Assembly (NCBI GenBank): GCA_945869935.1
Contig: CAMBSA010000013.1
Location: 1 to 12,164 of the forward strand
Length of the DNA: 12,164 nucleotides
DNA from: Bordetella parapertussis
GTDB lineage: Bacteria; Pseudomonadota; Gammaproteobacteria; Burkholderiales; SG8-39
Direction: 5' to 3'
The notes under the pieces are model-generated. The model did no database searches. It worked only from the letters and a program-made list of their open reading frames with translations, and had not been told where the DNA came from. This document shows positions 1 through 6,691 of this stretch, one piece after another. Both the position numbers and the translations under genes were made by a program. Position 1 is the first letter of the stretch, and every line of letters starts with the position of its first letter.

Positions 1-1646
1 AGGTTTTCCGCGCGAATCGTTCCGCGGTGAAACTCCGCGATCAGCCGCGCGACATAAAGGCCCAGGCCAAGATGCGGCGCCACGGCGGCGCCCTCCTTGC
101 GGGCAGACACCATCGAATTGAACAGGCGCCCCTGCAGTTCCTCGGGCAGGAGCGGGCCCTTGTTTGCGACCGACAATTCCACCGCATCGCCCGCGTTGGC
201 GATCGTAATTGCGATGGGCGATTCCGCCGGCGAGAAGTCGGCGGCGTTGGCCACCAGCTTGTCCAGCAGTTGCGCGAGAAGATCCGGCGATCCGTCGATG
301 ACGATGCCGGATTCGGCGCTCTCCAGGTCGATGCGGTGCTGCGGGTAGGCAAGCCGATAGCCGTTGACGCAGCCCGTAACCACCGCATTCAGATCGAAGT
401 GCTCCCGTTCAGCGGTCTGCAGGCTCGCCTCCAGCCGCGTCGCCTCGGTCATCCGGTTGAGGATCGTGGACAGCCGAGCGAGCCCTTCTTCCGCGCGCTC
501 GACGTAGGGACGCGCTTCTTCTGATGAACGCGCGAGCTTGAGGTTCTCCAGCGACGAGCGCACCACCGCGACCGGGGTGCGCAGTTCGTGCGAGAGCCGG
601 CTGGCGAGCGTCTCGAGATAGGCGTTGTGCTGGGCAAGCCGCGCAAGCATCGCGGAGAAGCTGCGCGACAGGTCGCCGATCTCGTCCGATTCGTCCGCGG
701 CCGCGAGCCGCGCCGCCACGCGTTCCTGAGCCGCGCTTGTGAGCCGCCCACGCGCGTCGATGGCACCTTCGGCTTCGTCGCGCAAGGCGCGGATACGGCT
801 GGAGATACGCGTGGCGAACCAGCCGAGCACCGCCGCAGCAAGCGCGAACACGGTGAGCGTAATCAGCACCAGGCGCTCAAGCGCCCGCGTTCGCACCGAG
901 AGGATTGCGTTGGTGGTTTCCTCCGCCACCACCGCGCCGACAACGCGGTCGCCCGCCCAGATCGGGTGCGCTGCCGACACCACCACCGCGCGATTGTCGG
1001 CGGTGCGACGCACGCGCGTCGCGGGCGAGCCCTGGATCGCCTGCGCGATTTCCTTGCCGGTGGCGAGCACGTCCTCCGGACGCGCATCGTCGAAGTTTTC
1101 GTTTGGCGACTGCAGCAGCCAGCCGAGTGCACGCGACGCCATACCCATGTCACCGTCGGGCTCCGGCGCACGCGCGAGCTTGCCGGCGAGCGCGAGCACG
1201 CGGTAGTCGCGATTCACCACCCATAGCCGCGCGGTGGAGCGTTGTACGCCGCGCAGGATCGCGTCGATCTCCACTGCGCCGGCGGCAGGCGGTGGCTCGG
1301 ATTCGCGACCGAGTACATCACCCGAGGGGGCTGTCGCATCCGCTGGCGGCGCAGTCTCCCCTCGCTCCGCGGCAAGGCGGCGAAGTTCTTCTTCCGCCTG
1401 GCGCCTGAGTTCGGTGTCCCGCAGTTCTGTACCCACGAGCGGTTGCAGTTGCATGAGTTGCGGCCGGTCGTGCAGGGCAGTGGACACTGCTCGCGCGGTG
1501 GCAAGCAGCGTCTGCTCCTGGCCTTCGAGCAGGAAGCGCTCCATTTCACGCACATAGTTCCAGCCCGCCCAAGGCAGGGCGAGCAGAACCAGCGACACCA
1601 GCGCAAGCTTGGTGCGAAGGTTGAAGCCGGGAAGGCGCCGCGACAT
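1..1646 (-). CDS. Membrane sensor histidine kinase, PdsS-like (dedicated sortase system type), 3' end outside window
   Basis: Inner-membrane sensor kinase expected to phosphorylate the OmpR-type regulator encoded at 2737-3426. 548 residues are visible and the frame is open to the window edge. In order: a first membrane segment at about residues 13-31, a roughly 225-residue periplasmic region with a Pro/Ala/Glu-rich stretch, a second membrane segment at about 255-277, a HAMP-like linker, the H-box with LSHELRTP (phospho-acceptor His353), the N-box around Asn467 (KLVANAA), and the G2 box HLGLGLYVARLIAEFH just before the edge. The G1 box reads VANKGP, lacking the usual Asp. The H-box context, the LFNSMVS segment and the G2 wording resemble, from memory, the kinase family of the proteobacterial dedicated sortase system. 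ATG at 1646 is chosen because upstream ATG/GTG codons are out of frame and hit a stop; the Shine-Dalgarno is weak. Kinase identity is firm, the subfamily is less sure. Confidence 0.85.
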   Translation of the reverse strand, partial: MSRRLPGFNLRTKLALVSLVLLALPWAGWNYVREMERFLLEGQEQTLLATARAVSTALHDRPQLMQLQPLVGTELRDTELRRQAEEELRRLAAERGETAPPADATAPSGDVLGRESEPPPAAGAVEIDAILRGVQRSTARLWVVNRDYRVLALAGKLARAPEPDGDMGMASRALGWLLQSPNENFDDARPEDVLATGKEIAQAIQGSPATRVRRTADNRAVVVSAAHPIWAGDRVVGAVVAEETTNAILSVRTRALERLVLITLTVFALAAAVLGWFATRISSRIRALRDEAEGAIDARGRLTSAAQERVAARLAAADESDEIGDLSRSFSAMLARLAQHNAYLETLASRLSHELRTPVAVVRSSLENLKLARSSEEARPYVERAEEGLARLSTILNRMTEATRLEASLQTAEREHFDLNAVVTGCVNGYRLAYPQHRIDLESAESGIVIDGSPDLLAQLLDKLVANAADFSPAESPIAITIANAGDAVELSVANKGPLLPEELQGRLFNSMVSARKEGAAVAPHLGLGLYVARLIAEFHRGTIRAEN

Positions 1647-1756
1647 GAGGGACTTCAGCGTTGCATGGGGGAAGATGACATGGGGAGCATCACGGACTAG
1701 GGTAACAGTGCGTTGCCGTAAAATGCCGCAGTACGCCGAACACGAAAGTCGACGCC

Positions 1757-2740
1757 ATGCTCCTGCTCTGCTTGTCCCACAGCCCGCTGATGCTGAGCGG
1801 CATCGAAGCCACCGATCCGGCGAAGCACGAGGCGTTCTACGCCGGTGTGGCCGACTGCGCGAAGGCGCTCGCCGACTACCGGCCCGATCTTCTGGTGGTG
1901 TTCGGGCCGGATCATTTCAACGGCCTGTTCTACGACCTGATGCCTTCTTTCTGCATCGGCGTGGAGGCCGAAAGCACGCGCGACTGGGACCTGCCCCCGG
2001 GCAGGCTGAACGTGCCGAAGGAACTCGCACTTGCCTGCGTGCGCCATGTGCATCGTGCCGGCATCGATTCTGCTGTGTCCTATCGGATGAAGGTGGACCA
2101 CGGTACAACCATCCCGCTGCACAAGCTCACCGGCGGGCTCGACCGCTATCCGGTGCTGCCGGTGGTGATCAACTGTGCCGCCGATCCGCGCCCGGATTTT
2201 CGCCGCGTGAGACTGCTGGGCGAAGCAGTCGGGAAATTTCTTTCCACGCTCGAGGGCAAGCGTATCGCGATCATCGGCTCGGGCGGCCTGTCGCACGATC
2301 CGCCGACGCCACGCATCGGCAACGCGCCGAAGGAGATCGCCGACCGGCTGATCGACCGTCGCACGCTGAGCAAAGCCGACTACGACACGCAGCAGGGTCG
2401 CGTGATCGAAGCCTGCCGGGTGCTCGCGCGCGGCGGTGCGTCGATGCTGCCGCCGAGCCGCGACTGGGACCGCCGATTTCTCACCCCGCTGCTCGCACAA
2501 AAGCTCGAAGCCTTCGACGACTGGAGCGATACGGACGTCGATCGCGAGGCTGGCTTTGGCGGACACGAGGTGCGATGCTGGGTCGCGGCGTTCGCGGCAA
2601 TGCGGGCCACGGGTGCGTTCTCCTCCACCGAGCACTTTCACGCGATGATCCCCGAGTGGGCGACCGGCATGGCGATCGTCACCGGCAGGCATCGCGCGGA
2701 CGAATCGGTCGTGGACAAACCCGTACCGGCCGCTGCCTAG
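1757..2740 (+). CDS. mhpB: MhpB-like extradiol dioxygenase (2,3-dihydroxyphenylpropionate 1,2-dioxygenase family)
   Basis: Cytosolic Fe(II) LigB-type extradiol dioxygenase, 327 aa (E. coli MhpB is about 314). Family members cleave the ring of 3-(2,3-dihydroxyphenyl)propionate or related catechols in phenylpropionate/cinnamate breakdown. The N-terminal LCLSHSPL motif carries His8, GPDHFNG carries His53, VDHG carries Asp114/His115, and GSGGLSHDPP carries His180; the last two match the acid-base histidines His115/His179 described for E. coli MhpB. The C-terminal WVAAFAAM and PEWATG segments are also typical. ATG 1757 puts the SHSP motif at the usual distance from the N terminus. No other mhp genes (hydroxylase, hydrolase, hydratase, aldolase) are visible, so the true substrate is uncertain. 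The gene is divergent from the kinase (110-nt gap) and its stop overlaps the regulator's stop. It separates the two halves of a two-component pair, which suggests insertion. Confidence 0.87.
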   Translation: MLLLCLSHSPLMLSGIEATDPAKHEAFYAGVADCAKALADYRPDLLVVFGPDHFNGLFYDLMPSFCIGVEAESTRDWDLPPGRLNVPKELALACVRHVHRAGIDSAVSYRMKVDHGTTIPLHKLTGGLDRYPVLPVVINCAADPRPDFRRVRLLGEAVGKFLSTLEGKRIAIIGSGGLSHDPPTPRIGNAPKEIADRLIDRRTLSKADYDTQQGRVIEACRVLARGGASMLPPSRDWDRRFLTPLLAQKLEAFDDWSDTDVDREAGFGGHEVRCWVAAFAAMRATGAFSSTEHFHAMIPEWATGMAIVTGRHRADESVVDKPVPAAA

Positions 2741-3426
2741 CCCGTCCAGCGGTAACCCATGCCGTAGACGGTTTCGACCGCATCAAAGCTCACGTCGACC
2801 GCGAGGAACTTCCGGCGCACCCGCTTCATGTGCGAGGTGACGCTGTCCTCCTCGATCACGAGTTCCGCGTCGCGCATCAGCTGCTCGCGCGTCTTGACGT
2901 GGCCGGGATGGCGCGCGAGTGAATGCACCATCCAGAATTCGGTGAGCGTGAGTTCCACCGGCTTGCCGCCCCAGGTGGCGAGCATGCGCTTGAGGTCAAG
3001 TTGCAGCGGGCCGCGTTCGACGATGTCTTCATCCGGCGGCGGTGCGCGCAGGGCCTCCACCCGGCGCATCAGCGCCGCGATGCGCGCAAGCAGGTGCGGC
3101 AGGCTCGCATCCTTGGTGAGGTAGTCGTCTGCGCCCATGCGCAGCCCGCTCACTACGTCGAAGTCGCTATCGCGCGCGGTGAGAAACAAAATGGGCAGGG
3201 TCGCAGAGAGCGCGCGCAGATCACGACAAAGTGCAAAGCCGCCGTCGTATTCGTCGCCGAGACCGATGTCGAGGATCGCGAGGTCCGGCAGGCGCGTGCG
3301 GAAAGCGCGCATCGACTCGTCGCGCGTGGCATAGGCGGCAACATCGAAGCCGTGCTTCCCGAGCGCGTCGGAATAGTTCGCGCGCAGCGCGGGGTCGTCT
3401 TCGACAAGTGCAATTCGTCTTGGCAT
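2737..3426 (-). CDS. OmpR-family response regulator, PdsR-like (dedicated sortase system type)
   Basis: Two-component response regulator of 229 aa, a cytosolic DNA-binding transcription factor. The receiver domain (about 1-120) has the acidic pocket Glu9/Asp10/Asp11, phospho-acceptor Asp53 in ILDIG, switch residue Thr83 in FLTARDSD, and Lys105 in YLTKD. The C-terminal part (about 130-229) is an OmpR/PhoB winged helix ending in DAVETVYGMGYRWTG. The wording GGFALCRDLRALSATLP and DSDFDVVSGLRMGADDYLTKD resembles the regulator family of the proteobacterial dedicated sortase system as I remember it. ATG 3426 is preferred over an in-frame ATG at 3477, because the receiver begins directly at MPRRIALVEDD and the extra 17 residues are not family-like. 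No convincing Shine-Dalgarno is seen. The presumed partner kinase is 1.1 kb further on in the same direction, separated by the dioxygenase gene. Subfamily certainty is about 0.65. Confidence 0.9.
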   Translation of the reverse strand: MPRRIALVEDDPALRANYSDALGKHGFDVAAYATRDESMRAFRTRLPDLAILDIGLGDEYDGGFALCRDLRALSATLPILFLTARDSDFDVVSGLRMGADDYLTKDASLPHLLARIAALMRRVEALRAPPPDEDIVERGPLQLDLKRMLATWGGKPVELTLTEFWMVHSLARHPGHVKTREQLMRDAELVIEEDSVTSHMKRVRRKFLAVDVSFDAVETVYGMGYRWTG

Positions 3427-3574
3427 GGTGTACGGGGAACTATACCCAAGCGGCGCGCACTTCGGCGCACCTGCCATTTTTCTGCCCGGATTGTTCGGCA
3501 GTTTGACCGCGTCGCCCCCGGAGCCCGCCCGTTTGAACGCTTGTAATACGAGCGTGAAAAACTAGAGAGACAAC

Positions 3575-3712
3575 ATGACCGACGCCCGCGCAAAGACCGT
3601 TGGCCAGAACCTGATCGTGATCGACCTGTTGACTCAGATCATGCTCGCCTTCGGCATCGGACTGGCCACAAGCCTTGCGCTGGCGGGAGCAGTTCTGTTG
3701 CTCGCCACCTGA
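3575..3712 (+). CDS. Small hypothetical membrane protein (45 aa)
   Basis: Unrecognised 45-residue protein. A short polar N terminus (MTDARAKTVGQN) is followed by one long hydrophobic stretch, about residues 13-44, rich in Leu/Ala/Ile/Gly, which predicts a single inner-membrane span with almost no C-terminal tail. An AGAGAG purine run lies 5 nt before the ATG, a plausible ribosome binding site. The gene is divergent from the response regulator (148 nt between starts) and 17 nt before the next small ORF, so the two could be one transcript. No function can be assigned; autoregulated accessory or target genes often sit opposite a response regulator, but that is inference. It could still be a chance ORF. 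Confidence 0.5.
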   Translation: MTDARAKTVGQNLIVIDLLTQIMLAFGIGLATSLALAGAVLLLAT

Positions 3713-3729
3713 GAGACCGGGAGATAACG

Positions 3730-3942
3730 ATGAACGAGAGCAACTACAGCACGGCAAGCGATCCGGAGATTGCGCTCGGGGTCGAGTGCGCGCTGCCCTG
3801 TGCCACCGCGCCGAGCCTCGCGCGGGTGAGCCCGAAGCTGCTGCGCACGATCACCGGCCGCGGGACAATTTCCCGGGATTCTTCTGGAAACTCCTCAGCG
3901 GGCAAAGTGATCCGGTCAATTTTCATACCAAAACTGGTATAG
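3730..3942 (+). CDS. Small hypothetical protein (70 aa), possibly truncated
   Basis: Unrecognised 70-residue ORF starting 17 nt after the 45-aa membrane protein, with a GGGAG ribosome binding site 6 nt before its ATG. The first ~40 residues contain two cysteines in VECALPC and look protein-like; the rest (from about TGRGTISRD on) is Ser/Gly/Lys-rich and lies in DNA that is visibly less GC-rich, so the C-terminal part may be read-through of a broken gene. The stop codon overlaps a short palindrome at 3925-3940. No signal peptide or membrane segment is seen. Function unknown; expression with the upstream small ORF is inferred from spacing only. Confidence 0.4.
   Translation: MNESNYSTASDPEIALGVECALPCATAPSLARVSPKLLRTITGRGTISRDSSGNSSAGKVIRSIFIPKLV
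3925..3940. repeat. Perfect 6-bp inverted repeat with 4-nt loop (ATACCA-AAAC-TGGTAT)
   Basis: ATACCA and TGGTAT are exact reverse complements separated by AAAC, sitting across the last codons of the 70-aa ORF and 40 nt before the end of the convergent 168-aa gene. There is no following T-run, so it is not a classical intrinsic terminator. It could be a small operator-like palindrome or a weak 3' hairpin. One copy is seen. Confidence 0.4.
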
Positions 3943-3980
3943 CTCCCGGCACGATTCAGCCGGATTTCCGCGCAAGCTGT

Positions 3981-4487
3981 TCATGACTTGCGGCTGAAAT
4001 CCAGATCCGAGGACGCTTCCGGGGCAGCGGGAGCGGCTGGTCGTGCAGCAGCCGCCGGTGTCGCAACGGGGCGCGGCGCAACACCTGCCGCCGGAGCAGC
4101 TGGCCCGGCACCGGCGGCCGATGCAGATGCCGTCGCAGGTGCCGCAGCTGCAGCGGCCCGCGGAGGTACGACTCGCGGCGGCGGCGGCGCGGTCGCCGCG
4201 GACGGATCGGTGATCACCGCGGGTTTGGCGTTCAGCGCCCGTTCGAGTTCCACCCGGATCTGCGCGGTGTCGAGCGCGACCCGACCCTGCGATCGCAGCA
4301 GGATGCGCGAGGGCAGGTCGAGCAGCCGCGCTTCTGCGCTTCGCATGTTGGCGGCTATCGTCAGCAGGGGAATCGCGTGGGTGTTGCGCCAGCCGGGGTT
4401 GGCGCGTTCGACCGCATCGATGACGGCGGTCTGCGAACGCGCGATGCCGGCCAGCAGCTCTGACAGTTGGTCAAGGTCAAGGCTCAT
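3981..4487 (-). CDS. Hypothetical protein with Ala/Pro-rich C-terminal tail (168 aa)
   Basis: Unrecognised protein. Residues 1-92 look like an ordered, largely helical domain (LDQLSELLAGIARSQTAV, then NTHAIPLLTIAANMRSAEARLLDLPSRIL in pieces). Residues 93-160 are a low-complexity Ala/Pro/Gly stretch that should be disordered, ending in an acidic-basic cap SSDLDFSRKS. There is no signal peptide or membrane span, so it is likely cytosolic. The ATG at 4487 has a GGAG run upstream; a TACAAT -10-like hexamer at 4519-4524 (minus strand) is seen without a clear -35. It follows the Bug/decarboxylase-like unit in the same direction with an 86-nt gap, so it may be separately expressed. The coherent N-terminal half argues for a real gene; no function is proposed. 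Confidence 0.7.
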   Translation of the reverse strand: MSLDLDQLSELLAGIARSQTAVIDAVERANPGWRNTHAIPLLTIAANMRSAEARLLDLPSRILLRSQGRVALDTAQIRVELERALNAKPAVITDPSAATAPPPPRVVPPRAAAAAAPATASASAAGAGPAAPAAGVAPRPVATPAAAARPAAPAAPEASSDLDFSRKS

Positions 4488-4573
4488 GCGAACTACACTC
4501 CGGGAAATTCGAACCTAAATTGTAGTGCGCTTGTGCACTCTTCCGGAATATCTCGTACGCGCCAAGCGTGTCC

Positions 4574-5551
4574 TCAGGTACCGTGGACGGACGGATGAAA
4601 CAGCGCGTCGACCGGAACCGGCCGCTCGAGCAGGCGCTGGTCGACCATGAAACCGATGAAGCGCTCGAGGTTGGCGCGGTTGGCCGCGAGTCCGGATGTC
4701 CAGAGTTGCGCACCGAACCTGCCTGCGGCGCGGAGGCGCTCCGCCTCGAAGCGGTTGAACGGCATCGTCGAGTAGCCCGGATCGACATGGTAGTGCTCCA
4801 TCTGATGCACCGCGTCCTCGTACATGCCGAGCACCGCCGCGGGCAGCGCCGGGTCGGCGTCCGCGAGCTCCTTGCGGATCGCGAGCAGATGCATGATCGG
4901 ATAGTGTCCGTGCCGGGAAAGATAGCGCTCACACTCGACCTGCGGGTCGTCGAACAGGCGCTTCACGAGTGGCGAGTCGGTGACTTCAAAGCCCGGGTGG
5001 GGATTGATGTAGGCATCCAGTTTGCCCTCCAGCAACCATTGGGCAGCCGTCGAACCTGAAGGCATGCGCTTGATTTTTACCCCGGGGTAACTGGCAGAGA
5101 GTTCTTCGTCGTACTCGGTGTGCCAGACGATATCTTCCCAAGGCACACCATAATCAGCCTTTAGATCACCGCGAGCGAGCACTGACATCGTCACCTGGAA
5201 AGCCCACAGGCCGACGCGCTTTCCGGCAAGGTCGCGGGGCGAATTGATGCCCGCATCGCGACGCACGAAAATGTGGTTCTGCGAGAACAGCCTACGCGGA
5301 AATGCCGGCACCGCGGTAAACGCCGCCCCGCGCGATACGCCGATGATGTAGGACGCAAGCGAAACCTCGGCGATGTCGAACTCGCGCTTGACCAGCATGC
5401 GGTGGTGCCGGTTGATGCCGTCGCGCCGCGGTGGATCCATGCCGACTTCGAGGGGTTTGAGTTCGTAACCCGCGGGTGCGGCAACCTGCCCGAGGAAGAA
5501 CGGCACATGACGATCGTAGCGATCGAGTGCGATGCTGAGGGGACGGTTCAT
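4574..5551 (-). CDS. 4,5-dihydroxyphthalate decarboxylase-like / NMT1-fold substrate-binding protein, no signal peptide
   Basis: 325-aa protein with the periplasmic-binding-protein type II fold of the NMT1/TauA-like group. The start (RPLSIALDRYDRHVPF), FDIAEVSLASYIIG, AVPAFPRRLFSQNHIFVRRD, INSPRDLAGKRVGL and GHYPIMHLLAIRKEL are the segments that recall proteins annotated as 4,5-dihydroxyphthalate decarboxylase (Pht5 type), an enzyme of phthalate breakdown. No signal peptide is present, fitting a cytosolic enzyme rather than a transporter receptor. It starts 10 nt after the Bug gene's stop and is almost certainly co-transcribed with it. The exact substrate cannot be read from the sequence; many proteins in this group carry the name without experimental support, and a solute-binding role remains possible. 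Confidence 0.75.
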   Translation of the reverse strand: MNRPLSIALDRYDRHVPFFLGQVAAPAGYELKPLEVGMDPPRRDGINRHHRMLVKREFDIAEVSLASYIIGVSRGAAFTAVPAFPRRLFSQNHIFVRRDAGINSPRDLAGKRVGLWAFQVTMSVLARGDLKADYGVPWEDIVWHTEYDEELSASYPGVKIKRMPSGSTAAQWLLEGKLDAYINPHPGFEVTDSPLVKRLFDDPQVECERYLSRHGHYPIMHLLAIRKELADADPALPAAVLGMYEDAVHQMEHYHVDPGYSTMPFNRFEAERLRAAGRFGAQLWTSGLAANRANLERFIGFMVDQRLLERPVPVDALFHPSVHGT

Positions 5552-5561
5552 GAAGAGGCGC

Positions 5562-6542
5562 CTAATCGAGTTTCGCGCCGGAGGCCTTGACCACCTTGGC
5601 CCAGGTGGCGAGGTCCGACTTGATCTGCGCGGCGAATTCTTCCGGCGTATTAGCCACCGGTTCGATGCCGTCCTTCACCAGACGTTCCTGGAAATCCGGG
5701 CGCCGGATGATCGTGATGGAATCAGCGTTGATCTTGCGAATGATTTCGCGCGGCGTGGCCGTTGGGGCAAGAAATCCGTACCAGGCGAGGATGTCCATGC
5801 CGGGAATCGTGTCCGCGATCGGCGGGACGTCCGGCAAGGCTTTCACCCGTGTTTTGCTGGTTACGCCGAGGCCTTTAAGCTTGCCGCCTCGGATGATGCC
5901 GATCGCGGCGGTGGCACCGCCGAACAGCATCGGTACCTGTCCAGAGAGCACGTCGACCAGGCCCTGCCCGAACCCCTTGTAGGGGATGTGAACCATGTCG
6001 ACACCAGCGGAAGTACGAATCAATTCCATCGAAAGATGCTGCTGGCTGCCGTTACCGGAAGACGCATAGCTCACTTTTCCGGGTTGCGACCGAATCCAGG
6101 CAATGAGTTCTTTCACATTGTTCGCAGGTACCGAGCTGTGCACCATCAGCACGAACGGGCCATGCGCAACGTTCACGATCGGCGCGAAGTCGCGGACCGG
6201 ATCGTAGGGCAGGTTGGGGACCAGATTGGGTGTGACGGTGATCGATGCGTCCGCAGCGAACAGCAGGGTGTAGCCGTCCGGTGTGCTCTTGGCCACAAAG
6301 TCGCTGCCTATCGCACCCGCGGCCCCGGTACGGTTTTCCACCACTACAGACTGATTCCAAAGCTTCGACAATTCGTTGGACATGATCCGGCCGTAGATGT
6401 CAGGTGTGCCGCCCGGAGGAAAGGTGACGATCACCCGGACCGCGCGGTTGGGGTAGACCTGCGCGTGCGCGGCCCCTGCGACAAGGGCGAGCGCCGCAAG
6501 CACGTAGCCCGCGAGCCGCACCAGAAATTGTTGTGCCTTCAC
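5562..6542 (-). CDS. Bug/TctC-family tripartite tricarboxylate transporter substrate-binding protein
   Basis: Secreted periplasmic receptor of 326 aa; family members bind small carboxylates or related solutes and usually work with TctA/TctB-type permeases encoded elsewhere. The N-terminal signal peptide (hydrophobic core about residues 11-24, predicted cleavage after AHA before QVYP) is followed by family motifs: YPNRAVRVIVTFPPGG, DIYGRIM, VVVENRTGAAGAIGSDFVAKSTPDGYTLL in pieces, LVPNLPYDPVRDFAPI, VHIPYKG and LPDVPPIADTIPG. The start is taken as GTG at 6542 because an AGGAGGG ribosome binding site lies 7 nt before it and the signal peptide begins there; an upstream ATG at 6620 would add 26 polar residues. 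It is first in a two-gene unit with the decarboxylase-like gene and divergent from a LysR-type HTH gene, a common layout for ligand-controlled Bug genes. No TctA/TctB gene is in the window. Confidence 0.93.
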   Translation of the reverse strand: MKAQQFLVRLAGYVLAALALVAGAAHAQVYPNRAVRVIVTFPPGGTPDIYGRIMSNELSKLWNQSVVVENRTGAAGAIGSDFVAKSTPDGYTLLFAADASITVTPNLVPNLPYDPVRDFAPIVNVAHGPFVLMVHSSVPANNVKELIAWIRSQPGKVSYASSGNGSQQHLSMELIRTSAGVDMVHIPYKGFGQGLVDVLSGQVPMLFGGATAAIGIIRGGKLKGLGVTSKTRVKALPDVPPIADTIPGMDILAWYGFLAPTATPREIIRKINADSITIIRRPDFQERLVKDGIEPVANTPEEFAAQIKSDLATWAKVVKASGAKLD

Positions 6543-6549
6543 CGGTTTT

Positions 6550-6556
6550 CCCTCCT
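6550..6556 (-). promoter_or_regulatory. Strong Shine-Dalgarno setting the GTG start of the Bug gene
   Basis: The minus strand reads AGGAGGG here, 7 nt upstream of GTG 6542. It is an almost ideal anti-16S match at ideal spacing and lies inside the longer upstream ATG version of the ORF, so it decides for the GTG start. Confidence 0.8.
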
Positions 6557-6572
6557 GAAAATTACGATCGCG

Positions 6573-6602
6573 AGTATAGGGTGTGGCCGCATGGCCTGTC
6601 TT
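6573..6602 (-). promoter_or_regulatory. Candidate sigma-70 promoter of the Bug/decarboxylase-like unit
   Basis: On the minus strand AAGACA (6602-6597) and TATACT (6578-6573) are separated by 18 nt. The -10 matches the consensus at 5 of 6 and the -35 at 4 of 6. Transcription would begin near 6567, giving a leader of about 25 nt that holds the Shine-Dalgarno. Visual match only. Confidence 0.4.
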
Positions 6603-6691
6603 CTCCCGACGAGATTTCAATCGATGAAGCTGGCGCTGATTTTTGCGGATGGCGCCCTTTTACTATTCGGATGTTCGCACGTGATCGCCGA

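Noticed and set aside
1609..2922. A 437-codon plus frame overlapping the dioxygenase, and a 331-codon minus frame (1697-2692) opposite it
   Set aside because: The frame at 1757-2740 holds all catalytic motifs of MhpB; both others are Arg/Ala/His-rich shadows.
3427..3477. A 17-residue N-terminal extension of the response regulator from the ATG at 3477
   Set aside because: Receiver domains of this family begin right at MPRRIALVEDD; the extension is not family-like and covers the probable promoter region.
4020..4200. GC-rich repeats that might be a tandem repeat or CRISPR-like array
   Set aside because: There is no fixed repeat unit or spacer pattern; this is the low-complexity coding sequence of the Ala/Pro tail.
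6543..6620. An upstream ATG start for the Bug protein
   Set aside because: It would put 26 polar residues before the signal peptide, and the strong Shine-Dalgarno at 6550-6556 points to the GTG at 6542.
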